From the NCBI RefSeq assembly GCF_009761815.1, contig NZ_RWIN01000051.1, forward strand, positions 186,001 through 250,000: a stretch of 64,000 nt of DNA, given 5' to 3'. Positions within the stretch are counted from its first letter, which is position 1. Each line of letters starts with the position of its first letter. This document shows, piece by piece, positions 9,119-18,131 of this stretch. The notes beneath the pieces are model-generated. The model was not told where the DNA came from, made no database searches, and was given only the letters and a program-made list of their open reading frames with translations. The translations under genes were made by a program, and so were the position numbers. The DNA comes from Pseudomonas sp. PB120. GTDB taxonomy: Bacteria; Pseudomonadota; Gammaproteobacteria; Pseudomonadales; Pseudomonadaceae.

Positions 9119-9214
9119 CTAGCCGAGCACCCTCGTCAGGTTCGGCAAAATCAATAACAGCGTAGTGGCGAAAAGAATGAGCCCGGCTTGACGTACTTTC
9201 GAATGTTTGAACAT
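9119..9214 (-). CDS. Small single-pass membrane protein, 31 aa
   Basis: This short frame reads MFKHSKVRQAGLILFATTLL, then a hydrophobic helix ending in LTRVLG and a TAG stop. A basic N-terminus before one hydrophobic helix is the expected layout of a small inner-membrane protein. AAAGGCGG lies a few bases before the ATG. It is on the same strand as, and about 110 bases upstream of, the cytochrome c gene. Coding status is inferred from the sharp amphipathic design and ribosome-binding site only; no homology search was possible. Confidence 0.5.
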   Translation of the reverse strand: MFKHSKVRQAGLILFATTLLLILPNLTRVLG

Positions 9215-9605
9215 GGCTGACCGCCTTTTTTGTTATTTCCTGATGCCTGCCTGCATATCTCCATGACGGCAGAGCGTTGCACTTCCTGTAGGACGAGCGC
9301 CTCGGCAAAACCCGACGACAACTTCGTACATGTTCACCTTAGGGCCCACGTCACCCGTGGCTTAGATCCATTTCATATGGAGTGCACAGTTATCGCGATA
9401 AAAAAGGCATGAGGCCTATTGCCAGCTTCTTTGGCGCCCGTTTGCTAGACCTCTCGGTGTCCGAAACGGGTCATTTGTGTAGCACGCTACCGTCCGTCTG
9501 AGCGTGTCCGTCAACGCGGGTGAGCATTGCGGTCATTGAATCGGCGGTGGCTCGGCATAAGGTGAAGGCTCTCGTTTTTACTTACTGCCCAGGCTCGAGG
9601 ACGTC
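9215..9605. other. Intergenic gap before the beta-oxidation operon
   Basis: About 390 bases with no credible ORF. It includes a solitary REP-like fragment near 9286 (CCTGTAGGACGAGCGCCTCGGC) and must contain the promoter of the thiolase operon, but I see no clear -35/-10 pair. Confidence 0.5.
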
Positions 9606-10811
9606 ATGACCCAAGCTTTGATTTTCGACGCGTTACGCACCCCCCGTGGCAAAGGCAAGTCCGATGGCGCGTTGCACAGCGTCAAACCGGTGAACCTGGT
9701 GGCTGGCCTGCTCCGGGCACTGCAGCAGCGCACTTTGCTGGACACCAGCCAGGTGGATGACGTGGTGCTGGGGTGCGTGACACCGGTGGTCGATCAAGGC
9801 GCCGACATCGCCAAAACTGCCGTCCAGGTGGCTGATTGGGACGTCAGCGTGTCGGGCGTACAGATCAACCGCTTTTGCGCATCGGGGCTGGAGGCGGTGA
9901 ACCTCGGGGCGATGAAAGTGCGTTCCGGTTTCGAAGACCTGGTGGTGGTCGGCGGTGTCGAGTCCATGTCCCGGGTGCCGATGGGCAGTGACGGCGGCGC
10001 CTGGGCGATGGACCCGGAAACCAATCTGCACAGCCATTTCACCCCGCAAGGTGTGGGCGCAGACCTGATCGCCACCCTCGAAGGCTTCAGCCGCCACGAC
10101 GTCGATGCCTACGCGCTGCACTCCCAGCAGAAAGCCGCGCGGGCCCGGGCGAATGGTTCGTTCAACAAGTCGCTGGTGCCGGTGCAGGATCAGAACGGCA
10201 TCATCCTGCTCGATCACGATGAATTCATCCGCGCCGAATCGACGCTGGAAGGCCTGGGCAAACTCAAGCCGAGCTTCGAAATGATGGGGCAAATGGGTTT
10301 CGACGCGACGGCGTTGAGGGTCTACAGCCATGTCGAGCGGATCAACCACGTGCACACGCCCGGCAACAGTTCCGGCATCGTCGATGGCGCGGCGTTGATG
10401 CTGATCGGTTCCGAAGCCAAGGGCCGGGCGCTGGGCTTGCAGCCGCGGGCGCGGATCGTCGCCACGGCGGTGACCAGCACCGACCCGACCATCATGCTCA
10501 CCGGCCCCGCGCCGGCCACGCGCAAGGCGCTGGCCAAGGCCGGGCTGCGGGTTGAAGACATCGACCTGTTCGAGGTCAACGAAGCGTTTGCCTCGGTCGT
10601 ACTGAAATTCATCAAGGACATGGCCATCGATCCGGACAAGGTCAACGTCAATGGCGGCTCCATCGCCATGGGCCACCCACTGGGCGCCACCGGCTGCGCG
10701 ATTCTCGGCACGCTGCTGGATGAACTGGAGACGCGCCGCCTGCGCTATGGCCTCGCGACGCTGTGCGTCGGCGGCGGCATGGGCATTGCCACCATCATCG
10801 AACGTCTCTGA
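9606..10811 (+). CDS. Acetyl-CoA C-acyltransferase (thiolase)
   Basis: This 401-residue thiolase catalyses the CoA-dependent cleavage of 3-ketoacyl-CoA, the last step of beta-oxidation. The active residues are visible: nucleophile Cys91 ([11 protein letters not shown]), His357 ([10 protein letters not shown]) and Cys387 ([10 protein letters not shown]). Length is normal for the family. It is followed after 24 bases by the bifunctional hydratase/dehydrogenase, so the two form the alpha/beta pair of a fatty-acid oxidation complex. It looks closer to FadI/FadJ-like sets than to the main FadBA pair, because thiolase comes first, but this is not certain. The chain length preference cannot be read from sequence. 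Confidence 0.9.
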   Translation: MTQALIFDALRTPRGKGKSDGALHSVKPVNLVAGLLRALQQRTLLDTSQVDDVVLGCVTPVVDQGADIAKTAVQVADWDVSVSGVQINRFCASGLEAVNLGAMKVRSGFEDLVVVGGVESMSRVPMGSDGGAWAMDPETNLHSHFTPQGVGADLIATLEGFSRHDVDAYALHSQQKAARARANGSFNKSLVPVQDQNGIILLDHDEFIRAESTLEGLGKLKPSFEMMGQMGFDATALRVYSHVERINHVHTPGNSSGIVDGAALMLIGSEAKGRALGLQPRARIVATAVTSTDPTIMLTGPAPATRKALAKAGLRVEDIDLFEVNEAFASVVLKFIKDMAIDPDKVNVNGGSIAMGHPLGATGCAILGTLLDELETRRLRYGLATLCVGGGMGIATIIERL

Positions 10812-10835
10812 GCCCCGACTTCAAGGAAACCTTTC

Positions 10836-12980
10836 ATGACCCACGCCATTCGTTACGAAAAAGGCCAGGACCAGATCGTCGTCCTGACCATCGACATGCC
10901 GGGCCAGAGCGCCAACACCATGAACGCGGTTTACCGCGAGGCCATGGCTGACTGCGTCGCTCGCCTGGTGGCTGAAAAAGACACCATCGCCGGCGTCATC
11001 ATCACCTCGGCCAAGCACACCTTCTTCGCCGGCGGTGACCTCAATGAACTGATCAAGGTCGGCAAGCCGGAAGCCAAAGCGTTCTATGACATGGTACTGA
11101 CCCTCAAGGGCCAGTTGCGCACCCTGGAAACCCTCGGCAAACCAGTGGTGGCCGCGATCAACGGCGCGGCGCTGGGCGGTGGTTGGGAAATCTGCCTCGC
11201 CTGCCATCACCGTGTGGCGCTGGACAATCCGTCCGTGCAATTGGGCCTGCCCGAAGTGACCCTCGGCTTGCTGCCGGGTGGCGGCGGGGTGGTGCGCATG
11301 GTGCGCATGCTCGGCTTGGAAAAAGCCCTGCCGTACCTGCTCGAAGGCAAGAAAGTCCGGCCGCAGCAAGCACTGCAGGCCGGTTTGATTGACGCGTTGG
11401 CGAACAATCGCGATGAGCTGCTGAGCAAGGCGCGGGCCTGGATTGTGGCGAATCCGACTGCGGTGCAGCGTTGGGACGTAAAGGGTTATCAGATTCCTGG
11501 CGGCACGCCGTCCAACCCGAAAGTGGCGCAGATGCTGGCCATCGCACCCTCCATTCTGCGCAGCAAAACTCAAGGCTGCATGCCCGCGCCGGAGAAAATC
11601 CTGTGCGCAGCGGTTGAAGGCGCCCAAGTCGATTTCGACACCGCGCACTTGATCGAAACCCGTTACTTCACGGAACTGACCACCGGCCAGGTCTCGAAAA
11701 ACCTGATTGGCACGTTCTGGTTCCAGCTCAACGAGATCAATGCCGGCGGCTCGCGGCCGCAGGGTTACGCGCCCTATGTCACGCAGAAGGTCGGGGTGCT
11801 CGGCGCCGGGATGATGGGCGCAGGCATCGCATTTGTCAGCGCCTCGGCGGGCATTGAGGTCGTGCTCAAGGACATCAATCTGGCGGCGGCGCAGAAGGGC
11901 AAGGCCCATTCGGCCGCGCTGCTGGACAAGAAAGTCGCTCGCGGCCAAATGGATGCGCAACAACGCGAGGCGATTCTGGCGCGGATCATTCCCACGGAAA
12001 ATGACGCGGACCTGGCCGGTTGCGATCTGATTATCGAAGCGGTGTTTGAAGACCGCGAGCTCAAGGCCCGCGTCTCGTCGGCAGCGCAAAATGTGGTCGG
12101 GCCGCAGGCGGTGATTGCTTCAAACACGTCGACCTTGCCGATCAGCGGTTTGGCCACGGCCGTGCCGGATCAAACCAAATTCATCGGCCTGCATTTCTTC
12201 AGTCCCGTCGAGAAAATGCCACTGGTGGAAATCATCAAGGGCGCCAACACCAGCGACGAAACCCTGGCTCGCGGGTTTGATTTCGTCCTGCAAATCAAGA
12301 AAACCCCGATTGTGGTCAACGACAGCCGCGGTTTCTTCACATCGCGGGTGTTCGGCACCTTCACCAATGAAGGCATCGCCATGTTGGGCGAGGGCGTGAA
12401 CGCGTCGATGATCGAGACCGAAGCACGCAAGGCCGGCATGCCGATCGGGCCTCTGGCGATCTCCGACGAAGTTTCCCTCAGCCTCATGAGCCATATCCGC
12501 CAGCAAACGGCCAAAGACCTTCAAGCAGAAGGGAAACCGCTGATTGAGCACCCGGCATTCGCCGTGATTGACTTGCTGCTCAACGAATACAAACGACCGG
12601 GCAAAGCCGCAGGGGGCGGTTTCTATGAGTACCCGGCCGGCGGCCAGAAACATCTCTGGCCGGAACTCAAAAGCCGTTTCGAGAAAGCCGAGGGGCAGAT
12701 TTCACCCAAGGATGTGCGTGATCGTCTGCTGTTCGTGCAAGCCCTCGAAACCGTGCGCTGCGTGGAGGAGGGCGTGCTGACCTCGACGGCGGACGCCAAC
12801 ATCGGCTCGATCTTCGGCATTGGTTTTGCCGCCTGGACCGGCGGCGCGCTGCAATTCATCAACCAGTACGGCGTGAAAGATTTTGTGGCTCGCGCCCAGT
12901 ACCTGGCCGAGCAGTATGGCGAGCGGTTCGCTCCGCCCGCGTTGCTGCTGGAGAAAGCGGCCAAAGGGGAGGTATTTTAA
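10836..12980 (+). CDS. Bifunctional enoyl-CoA hydratase / 3-hydroxyacyl-CoA dehydrogenase
   Basis: This protein has 714 residues. The N-terminal crotonase domain (about 1-190) has the oxyanion motif HTFFAGGDLNEL and GAALGGGWEICLA plus LGLPEVTLGLLPGGGG, with both Glu positions retained. The Rossmann domain starts at about residue 314 with VGVLGAGMMGAGIAF and is followed by IIEAVFEDRELK, SNTSTLPIS and GLHFFSPVEKMPLVEII, typical of 3-hydroxyacyl-CoA dehydrogenases. Two C-terminal dehydrogenase domains follow. It hydrates enoyl-CoA and oxidises the product with NAD+. It is co-transcribed with the thiolase. Length and order match FadJ/FadB-type alpha subunits. Confidence 0.92.
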   Translation: MTHAIRYEKGQDQIVVLTIDMPGQSANTMNAVYREAMADCVARLVAEKDTIAGVIITSAKHTFFAGGDLNELIKVGKPEAKAFYDMVLTLKGQLRTLETLGKPVVAAINGAALGGGWEICLACHHRVALDNPSVQLGLPEVTLGLLPGGGGVVRMVRMLGLEKALPYLLEGKKVRPQQALQAGLIDALANNRDELLSKARAWIVANPTAVQRWDVKGYQIPGGTPSNPKVAQMLAIAPSILRSKTQGCMPAPEKILCAAVEGAQVDFDTAHLIETRYFTELTTGQVSKNLIGTFWFQLNEINAGGSRPQGYAPYVTQKVGVLGAGMMGAGIAFVSASAGIEVVLKDINLAAAQKGKAHSAALLDKKVARGQMDAQQREAILARIIPTENDADLAGCDLIIEAVFEDRELKARVSSAAQNVVGPQAVIASNTSTLPISGLATAVPDQTKFIGLHFFSPVEKMPLVEIIKGANTSDETLARGFDFVLQIKKTPIVVNDSRGFFTSRVFGTFTNEGIAMLGEGVNASMIETEARKAGMPIGPLAISDEVSLSLMSHIRQQTAKDLQAEGKPLIEHPAFAVIDLLLNEYKRPGKAAGGGFYEYPAGGQKHLWPELKSRFEKAEGQISPKDVRDRLLFVQALETVRCVEEGVLTSTADANIGSIFGIGFAAWTGGALQFINQYGVKDFVARAQYLAEQYGERFAPPALLLEKAAKGEVF

Positions 12981-13076
12981 GGGACCGGTGACGCATTCCA
13001 GGGCTTGCCTTGCCCCCCCGTTTCAAGGCAGGCTCTGGGGGTGTGCATTATTCCCATCACGTGTCAGGTATTTTTT

Positions 13077-13805
13077 ATGTCGTTACGCATCTGCATTCTG
13101 GAAACCGACATCCTGCGTCCGGAACTGGTCGATCAATATCAGGGTTACGGGCAGATGTTCCAGCGTCTGTTTTCGCAGCAACCCATCGCTGCCGAGTTCT
13201 CCGTCTACAACGTGATGCAGGGCGACTACCCCAGCGATGACCTGACGTTCGACGCTTACCTGATCACCGGCAGCAAGGCCGATTCCTTCGGCACCGACCC
13301 GTGGATCGAAACCCTCAGGGCTTACCTGCTGACCCGCTACGAGCGTGGCGACAAGCTGCTGGGTGTGTGCTTCGGCCATCAGCTGCTGGCGCTGCTGCTG
13401 GGTGGCAAGAGCGAGCGGGCGACCCAGGGCTGGGGCGTCGGCACTCACAACTACAAACTGGCGGCCAAGGCGCCGTGGATGAGCCCGGTGCGCGAAGAGC
13501 TGACGTTGTTGATCAGCCATCAGGATCAGGTGACGTCTTTGCCGGAAAACGCCACGGTGATCGCTTCAAGCGATTTCTGCCCATTCGCCGCGTACCACAT
13601 CAACGATCAGGTGCTGTGCTTCCAGGGACACCCGGAATTCATTCACGACTATTCCCGCGCGCTGCTGGATATTCGTCAGCAGGCGCTGGGCGAGCAGGTA
13701 TATACGAAAGGCATGGCGAGCCTTGAACACGAGCACCACGGCGCTACGGTTGCGGAGTGGATGATGCGGTTCGTGGCGCATAAGCCAGAAACTCAAGGGA
13801 TTTAA
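13077..13805 (+). CDS. Class I glutamine amidotransferase-like protein
   Basis: Chosen start ATG 13077 (242 residues, MSLRICILETDILRPEL). The class I glutamine amidotransferase triad is visible as Cys98 (LGVCFGHQLLA), His185 and Glu187 (FQGHPEF). Stand-alone proteins of this type hydrolyse glutamine or gamma-glutamyl compounds; the acceptor is unknown. There is no synthetase domain and no pathway neighbour, since it lies between the beta-oxidation operon and a convergent CorA-type gene. Confidence 0.88.
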   Translation: MSLRICILETDILRPELVDQYQGYGQMFQRLFSQQPIAAEFSVYNVMQGDYPSDDLTFDAYLITGSKADSFGTDPWIETLRAYLLTRYERGDKLLGVCFGHQLLALLLGGKSERATQGWGVGTHNYKLAAKAPWMSPVREELTLLISHQDQVTSLPENATVIASSDFCPFAAYHINDQVLCFQGHPEFIHDYSRALLDIRQQALGEQVYTKGMASLEHEHHGATVAEWMMRFVAHKPETQGI

Positions 13806-13820
13806 CGAGCGCACACGCAC

Positions 13821-13918
13821 CTGTGGCGAGGGGATTTATCCCCGTTGGGGCGCGGAGCGGCCCCCAGAAAATAGCTCTGCTACGCAGTCCAGCGGAAGCA
13901 AGCTTCCTCGCCACAACG
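13821..13918. repeat. REP pair, family B
   Basis: GTGGCGAGGGGATTTATCCCCG at the left faces GGAAGCAAGCTTCCTCGCCAC at the right, a diverged copy of the family seen at 43366 and 44955. Confidence 0.75.
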
Positions 13919-13923
13919 GGTTG

Positions 13924-14895
13924 TCAAAGCCAGCCCGATTTCTTGAAGCTGGCCCACAACCCCACACACCCCACCGCAATAAACCCCAACACCGCAAAAT
14001 ACCCGTAGTGCCACGACAATTCAGGCATGTTCTGGAAGTTCATCCCGTAAATCCCGGCCACCGCCGTCGGGAATGCCAGAATCGCCGCCCACGCCGCAAA
14101 CTTGCGCTGCACTACGCTCTGCCGTGACGCCTCCAGCAACACCCCAATCTCAATCGTCTGGCTGGCGATATCCGCCAATGTCGTCAAGTCTTCCATCTGC
14201 CGGGTCACGTGGATCTGCACATCTCGAAAATACGGGCGCATGTTCTTGTCGATGAACGGAAAACTCAGCTTCTGCAACTCTTCGCCAATCTCCACCATCG
14301 GCGCCGCGTAACGCCGCAGGCGCAACACGTCTCGGCGCAGGCCATGGAGCTTCTGGATGTCATGTTCATTCAGCGCGCTGCACAGCACGTTGCGCTCCAG
14401 CTCATCGATCTCGGCATGGATCGCTTCGCCCATCGGCTGGTAGTTTTCAATCACGAAGTCGAGGATGGCATAGAGCACGAAATCTTCCCCGTGCTCCAGC
14501 AACAGCGGACGCGCCTCACAACGTTGTCGGACAAGGGCGTAGGACGCCGAGTGGCCATTGCGCGCGGTGATGATGTAACCATTGCCAGCAAAGATATGCG
14601 TCTCGATGAACTCAAGCTTTCCTTCATGACGGATCGGCGAGTACGTGACGATAAACAGCGCATCGCCGAAGGTCTCCAGCTTCGGTCGGCTGTGCTTTTC
14701 CAGGGCGTCTTCGATGGCCAGTTCGTGCAGGTTGAACTGGCGTTGCAGGTTGGCCAGTTCCTGGGCATTGGGCTCTTCAAGGCCGATCCAGACAAAGTGG
14801 CCAGGTTTGGCGGCCCATGCCGCGCCTTCGTCCAGGGTGATATTGGAGACTTTCTTACCCGCGCTATAAACCGCAGCAGCAACAACTCGACCCAT
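13924..14895 (-). CDS. CorA-family divalent metal transporter
   Basis: This protein has 323 residues: a long cytoplasmic N-terminal funnel and two C-terminal membrane helices. The CorA signature YGMNF is at 283-287, followed by NMPELSWHYGY and a second helix. The GMN loop is the ion selectivity filter of CorA magnesium/cobalt channels. A MPEL-like sequence directly after GMN is also typical. It transports Mg2+ or another divalent ion across the inner membrane; selectivity between Mg2+, Co2+ and Zn2+ cannot be settled here. It is a single gene. Confidence 0.9.
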   Translation of the reverse strand: MGRVVAAAVYSAGKKVSNITLDEGAAWAAKPGHFVWIGLEEPNAQELANLQRQFNLHELAIEDALEKHSRPKLETFGDALFIVTYSPIRHEGKLEFIETHIFAGNGYIITARNGHSASYALVRQRCEARPLLLEHGEDFVLYAILDFVIENYQPMGEAIHAEIDELERNVLCSALNEHDIQKLHGLRRDVLRLRRYAAPMVEIGEELQKLSFPFIDKNMRPYFRDVQIHVTRQMEDLTTLADIASQTIEIGVLLEASRQSVVQRKFAAWAAILAFPTAVAGIYGMNFQNMPELSWHYGYFAVLGFIAVGCVGLWASFKKSGWL

Positions 14896-15055
14896 GATGG
14901 TGATTCACTTCTTATAAGTAGGCACTAAACAAAAAAAACCGTGGCAGGCTGGGTTCAGCTTAGCCTTGTCTATTGCTTCAGAGTCAGTGAAATCTGCCGA
15001 GTTCGCGGCAAAAGTTTGCAGGCAAAAGAAAACCCGCACAGGGCGTAATGCTTAC

Positions 15056-15156
15056 TGTAGGAGCGAGCTTGCTCGCGATGGACTCAAGGGCGCCGCGTTT
15101 ATTCAGTAAACACGCGGCATCGTTAACGACCATCGCGAGCAAGCTCGCTCCTACAG
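15056..15156. repeat. REP pair, family A
   Basis: TGTAGGAGCGAGCTTGCTCGCGATGG and its complement, between the CorA-type and acyltransferase genes. Confidence 0.9.
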
Positions 15157-15185
15157 AGTTTTTATGCGTAGGGCGGGTTTTTTGA

Positions 15186-15908
15186 TCAGGCGGCTTGCAG
15201 TTGCCGGTCCATGGCTTCGATGCACTCGCGCATCTGCTCGCGGCACTGCGCAATCAGCAGCGGCATGTCGTCCAGGCTCAATCCAGCCGTGGGGATGGCC
15301 GGCAAGGAACGGATCAGAATCTTCCCACTGCGCCAGCGATTCAATCGCATGTGTTTGACGTAACTGCTGACACACACCGGCACGATCGGGACGCCGGCGG
15401 CGATGGCCATCTGGAACGCACCTTTCTTGAATGGCAGCAGTTCTTCGCCGAGGTTTCGCGTACCTTCCGGGAAAACCCAGATGGAAGTGTCTTCATTTTG
15501 CAGGGTGTTGGTCGTGGTCAGCATCGACTGACGCGCCTTGTGCGCATTGCCGCGATCAATCAACACATTGCCCGCCAGCCAGAACAACTGCCCGAACAGC
15601 GGCACCCACTTCAGGCTCTTCTTGCCGATGCACACAGTCCGCCGGGGCACCACGTTGCCGAACACGAACAGGTCATAGTTGGACTGGTGATTGGCGATGA
15701 TCACGCAGCTGTCGGGCTTATCCATCAACGGCCCGACCTCGGCCTTCACACGCAGGCGCAAAATGCACATCGCGGGCCACGCGTACAGGCGCGCGCACAA
15801 ACGACTGTTGTCCGGATTGAACGGACGGCACAGGCCGAGAATCACCCCGAGCACGCCGGCCACAACAAAGTGAAGGCCCATCAATAACATACGCAACACA
15901 AACAGCAT
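15186..15908 (-). CDS. 1-acyl-glycerol-3-phosphate acyltransferase (PlsC family)
   Basis: This 240-residue membrane-bound acyltransferase has an N-terminal hydrophobic segment (residues 3-27). Motif I is NHQSNYD at 73-79 (the NHxxxxD charge relay), and motif III is FPEGTR at 146-151. It acylates lysophosphatidic acid or a related lysophospholipid. A second copy besides the housekeeping PlsC is common in Pseudomonas, so the substrate is uncertain. It stands alone with REP DNA downstream. Confidence 0.88.
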   Translation of the reverse strand: MLFVLRMLLMGLHFVVAGVLGVILGLCRPFNPDNSRLCARLYAWPAMCILRLRVKAEVGPLMDKPDSCVIIANHQSNYDLFVFGNVVPRRTVCIGKKSLKWVPLFGQLFWLAGNVLIDRGNAHKARQSMLTTTNTLQNEDTSIWVFPEGTRNLGEELLPFKKGAFQMAIAAGVPIVPVCVSSYVKHMRLNRWRSGKILIRSLPAIPTAGLSLDDMPLLIAQCREQMRECIEAMDRQLQAA

Positions 15909-16073
15909 TTACAGGCCCCACCGGGACAAAAGGTGGCGCAGTGTACGGATGTGCACTGTTTTCGGCAATTGCCGCTATAGAGGTAGGAGATGGCCGATGT
16001 TTGAGCGCATGTTTCCGACTTATTGGTCAGATGCGTCCTAGAGCGGTTGTCGTCATTTCAACAGAGGCTGTAA

Positions 16074-16104
16074 GAAAAAGCCCGACGCGATGGTCGGGCT
16101 TTTC
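16074..16104 (-). terminator. Intrinsic terminator after the crotonase gene
   Basis: AGCCCGAC and GTCGGGCT form a hairpin at 16079-16100, with an A-run to its left that gives a U-tract on the minus strand. The + strand also has TTTT to the right, so it may act in both directions. Confidence 0.8.
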
Positions 16105-16121
16105 GGTACGGCGTGCCTGGG

Positions 16122-16811
16122 TCAGCCCAAGTGTTGCTGATCGAGGATGATCGCGTTGTCCAGGGTATCCAGCAGCGCCTTGCGAACTTTCAGCTTGGTG
16201 TTCTTGTGCGCCGTCATATTGATCTTCTTCAACTGACGGGCCACGGCCAGCGCCGCACCTTGCAGTTCTTCGGCCGCGACCACTTTGTCGAGGAAACCGG
16301 CGTCTACCGCGCTCAGCGGATCGAACATTTCACCGTTGATGACCGAGCGATGGAAGGCCGACTTGCGCAGACGATCGCGAGCGATCTCGATACCGGCGTG
16401 GTGCATGGTCATGCCGATCTGCACTTCGTTCAGGCCAATGCTGAACGGGCCCTCGACGCCAATGCGGTAATCTGCCGACAGCAGCAGGAACGCACCCTTG
16501 GCCACGGCGTGCCCAGGGCACGCCACAATCACCGGGAACGGGTGCGACAACAAACGACGGGCCAGGGTCGAACCGGCGGTTACCAAAGACACCGCTTCCT
16601 TGGGGCCTGCGGTCATCACCTTCAAATCATAACCGCCCGAGAGAATTCCCGGCTGACCGGTAATGATCACCACGGCGCGATCAGTCACCGCCTGATCCAG
16701 CGCAGCGTTAAACGCAGCAATCACGTCCGGGGAGATTGCATTGACCTTGCCATTGCTCAAGGTCAGGGTCGCGATACCGTCTTCGAGATGGTAGGAAATC
16801 AACTCACTCAT
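16122..16811 (-). CDS. Crotonase / enoyl-CoA hydratase-isomerase family protein lacking one catalytic Glu
   Basis: This 229-residue single-domain crotonase has the substrate loop GILSGGYDLKVM and an oxyanion region reading GHAVAKGAFLLLSADYRI. The usual GGGLELAL glutamate is replaced here by a hydrophobic residue, while the second glutamate position (GLNEVQIGM) is present. It may therefore be an isomerase or thioesterase-like crotonase rather than a true hydratase. A terminator follows directly. It is monocistronic. Confidence 0.85.
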   Translation of the reverse strand: MSELISYHLEDGIATLTLSNGKVNAISPDVIAAFNAALDQAVTDRAVVIITGQPGILSGGYDLKVMTAGPKEAVSLVTAGSTLARRLLSHPFPVIVACPGHAVAKGAFLLLSADYRIGVEGPFSIGLNEVQIGMTMHHAGIEIARDRLRKSAFHRSVINGEMFDPLSAVDAGFLDKVVAAEELQGAALAVARQLKKINMTAHKNTKLKVRKALLDTLDNAIILDQQHLG

Positions 16812-17119
16812 GACGCTATTCCTTGTATGAAAGTTGGGCAGACGTTACCCACCGCGACAGGCCAGGTAAAGCGCCGTGACTGACCCGCCGGTCACCCTTT
16901 CTTTATCCGCCTCGCGCAACCCGCTACGTCCGCCGGGCATTCCCCTCTATATAGAAGGGGCACGCGACGCCGGAGATTGGCAGGTTTGCCATGCCCCGAA
17001 ACCCGCCGGAACGGCTGAAACGCTAAGCACATGAAAATTCTGCAAAAAAAGTTTGCCATCGGAAAAGCTTTCGACTACATTAGCGCGCCTCGACAGACTG
17101 AATATGTTTGACGAGATAC
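16812..17119. other. Gap between the crotonase and tRNA-Ser genes
   Basis: About 300 bases. They hold the crotonase promoter region, a near-palindrome at 16942-16960 (CCCCTCTATATAGAAGGGG) of unknown role, and the tRNA promoter. Confidence 0.6.
17053..17081 (+). promoter_or_regulatory. Sigma-70 promoter of tRNA-Ser
   Basis: TTGCCA (17053-17058), 17 bases, then TACATT (17076-17081), followed by a GC-rich discriminator (AGCGCGCC), as expected for a stable-RNA promoter under stringent control. Confidence 0.75.
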
Positions 17120-17209
17120 GGTGAAGTGTCCGAGTGGCTTAAGGAGCACGCCTGGAAAGTGTGTATACAAGAAATTGTATCGAGAGTTCGAATCTCTCCT
17201 TCACCGCCA
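17120..17209 (+). tRNA. tRNA-Ser (anticodon GGA)
   Basis: This 90-base gene has acceptor stem GGTGAAG/CTTCACC, discriminator G and an encoded CCA. The anticodon stem CACGC/GTGTG encloses CTGGAAA, giving anticodon GGA, which reads UCC and UCU. A long variable arm (GTATACAAGAAATTGTATC) is typical of serine tRNAs. The last 20 bases form the attachment site of the island that follows, and the gene stays intact. Confidence 0.95.
17190..17209 (+). repeat. Island attachment site, tRNA-proximal copy
   Basis: GAATCTCTCCTTCACCGCCA is the 3' end of tRNA-Ser and recurs exactly at 29831-29850. A further ATTC matches after one mismatch on each side. Confidence 0.9.
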
Positions 17210-17220
17210 TATTCAGAAAG

Positions 17221-17259
17221 CCCCTGTAATTCAATGAGTTACAGGGGTTTTTCTTTTTC
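17221..17259 (+). terminator. Terminator supplied to tRNA-Ser by the island
   Basis: CCCCTGTAA and TTACAGGGG pair with a 9-base loop, followed by TTTTTCTTTTT. The native tRNA terminator, of similar shape, now lies beyond the far attachment site. Confidence 0.85.
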
Positions 17260-17261
17260 AG

Positions 17262-17284
17262 TTGTACTACTCAATTGTACTACT
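17262..17284. repeat. Paired TTGTACTACT sites, left end of island
   Basis: Two TTGTACTACT units are separated by CAA. The same 23 bases occur in the same orientation at 29751-29773. They are probably integrase arm-type or excisionase binding sites. Confidence 0.7.
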
Positions 17285-17816
17285 CATCTCCTCCCGCTTT
17301 CCGTCACTCCGATTCAGTCCCTTCGCATTCCGATTTTCTACGTTTCGCTCGCAAATCCCCTCGATAGCTACCGTTAGTCCGATTCCAAGTCTGCGGCTGC
17401 TGCATTGGCGGTCTTGGCTCATGGCTATATATAGCGAGTAGTTTCGGGGAGGGGGCTGCGCTCTGAAAAACTGACCGACCATTTTCTTTCGATCGTTGAA
17501 AAATGATGAAAAATGGTTTGGTCCAGCGGTAGTGCGACCTGTACGCCGATTCGGTCTTTCACACACAATTTACGCACAGGTTTATCCACAGGTAGTACGT
17601 TGCAACACCCCAATAAACGCATTATCTTGTGGTCGCCTCCCTAAAAACCCCTACATGTAGGGTTTTGCGTGCCGTACATCCTCAATATTTGTGAGAAAAC
17701 TCTTTTGTCGGAGGGTATGGCCGCGTCTGAAATAAAGCTTTTGAGGGTGTTATTAATGGCCTGCTTAGGCCCTCAGGAGGCCCTCAGGGGCGTGTTTGCA
17801 TAATTAGGAGGGGTCG
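17285..17816. other. Noncoding left end of island with tandem DnaA-box-like units
   Basis: About 530 bases with no convincing ORF. It contains TTTACGCACAGG directly followed by TTTATCCACAGG (17569-17592). The second includes a perfect DnaA box, TTATCCACA, at 17582-17590. A near-palindrome lies at 17644-17666 (AAAACCC, TACATGTA, GGGTTTT with one extra base). This could be a control or replication-origin region of the element. Confidence 0.55.
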
Positions 17817-17921
17817 ATGGGCGGTCCGCCAAAGAAAGATGCTCAGAATGCATCTGGGAGGCTTGCAGCGGTAGTCGTAAGTGGATATGATGGCCACGCA
17901 AACGCAGAAACCGCCAATTAA
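17817..17921 (+). CDS. Possible small protein, 34 aa
   Basis: A short frame preceded by a strong ribosome-binding site (TAGGAGGGG, 4-5 bases before ATG). It reads MGGPPKKDAQNASGRLAAVV and ends in NAETAN. Its stop lies inside a small hairpin, ACCGCC-AATTAA-GGCGGT (17910-17927). The MGGPPKKDAQNASG start resembles the N-termini of phage small terminase-like proteins, but the frame is too short to be one. It may be a remnant or a leader. Confidence 0.35.
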   Translation: MGGPPKKDAQNASGRLAAVVVSGYDGHANAETAN

Positions 17922-17943
17922 GGCGGTCTCGGCTGAAGTTGTC

Positions 17944-17990
17944 TGCGGGTAGTCACGCCAAGTTTCGCGACAGTAACGTGGCTACCTGCA
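17944..17990. repeat. 14-bp imperfect inverted repeat
   Basis: TGCGGGTAGTCACG and CGTGGCTACCTGCA pair with two mismatches around a 19-base loop. A second dyad, TGCATTT-GT-AAATGCA, lies at 18003-18018. Either could be a regulatory RNA structure or a protein site upstream of the small-gene pair. Confidence 0.5.
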
Positions 17991-18131
17991 CCCTCCAAAG
18001 CATGCATTTGTAAATGCACATATCTGGAGAAGGACGCTATTTAGCCCTCTGATGATTATTTCGTCAACAGGGAACTGATTGGTGGTCAGCTCAGATGGGT
18101 GCGACTAAATCGTACTTATTGGGTATATCTC

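Noticed and set aside
17267-17566. 99-codon minus-strand frame at the left end of the island
   Set aside because: Arg-rich, low-quality sequence overlapping the terminator and integrase-site repeats; no ribosome-binding site.
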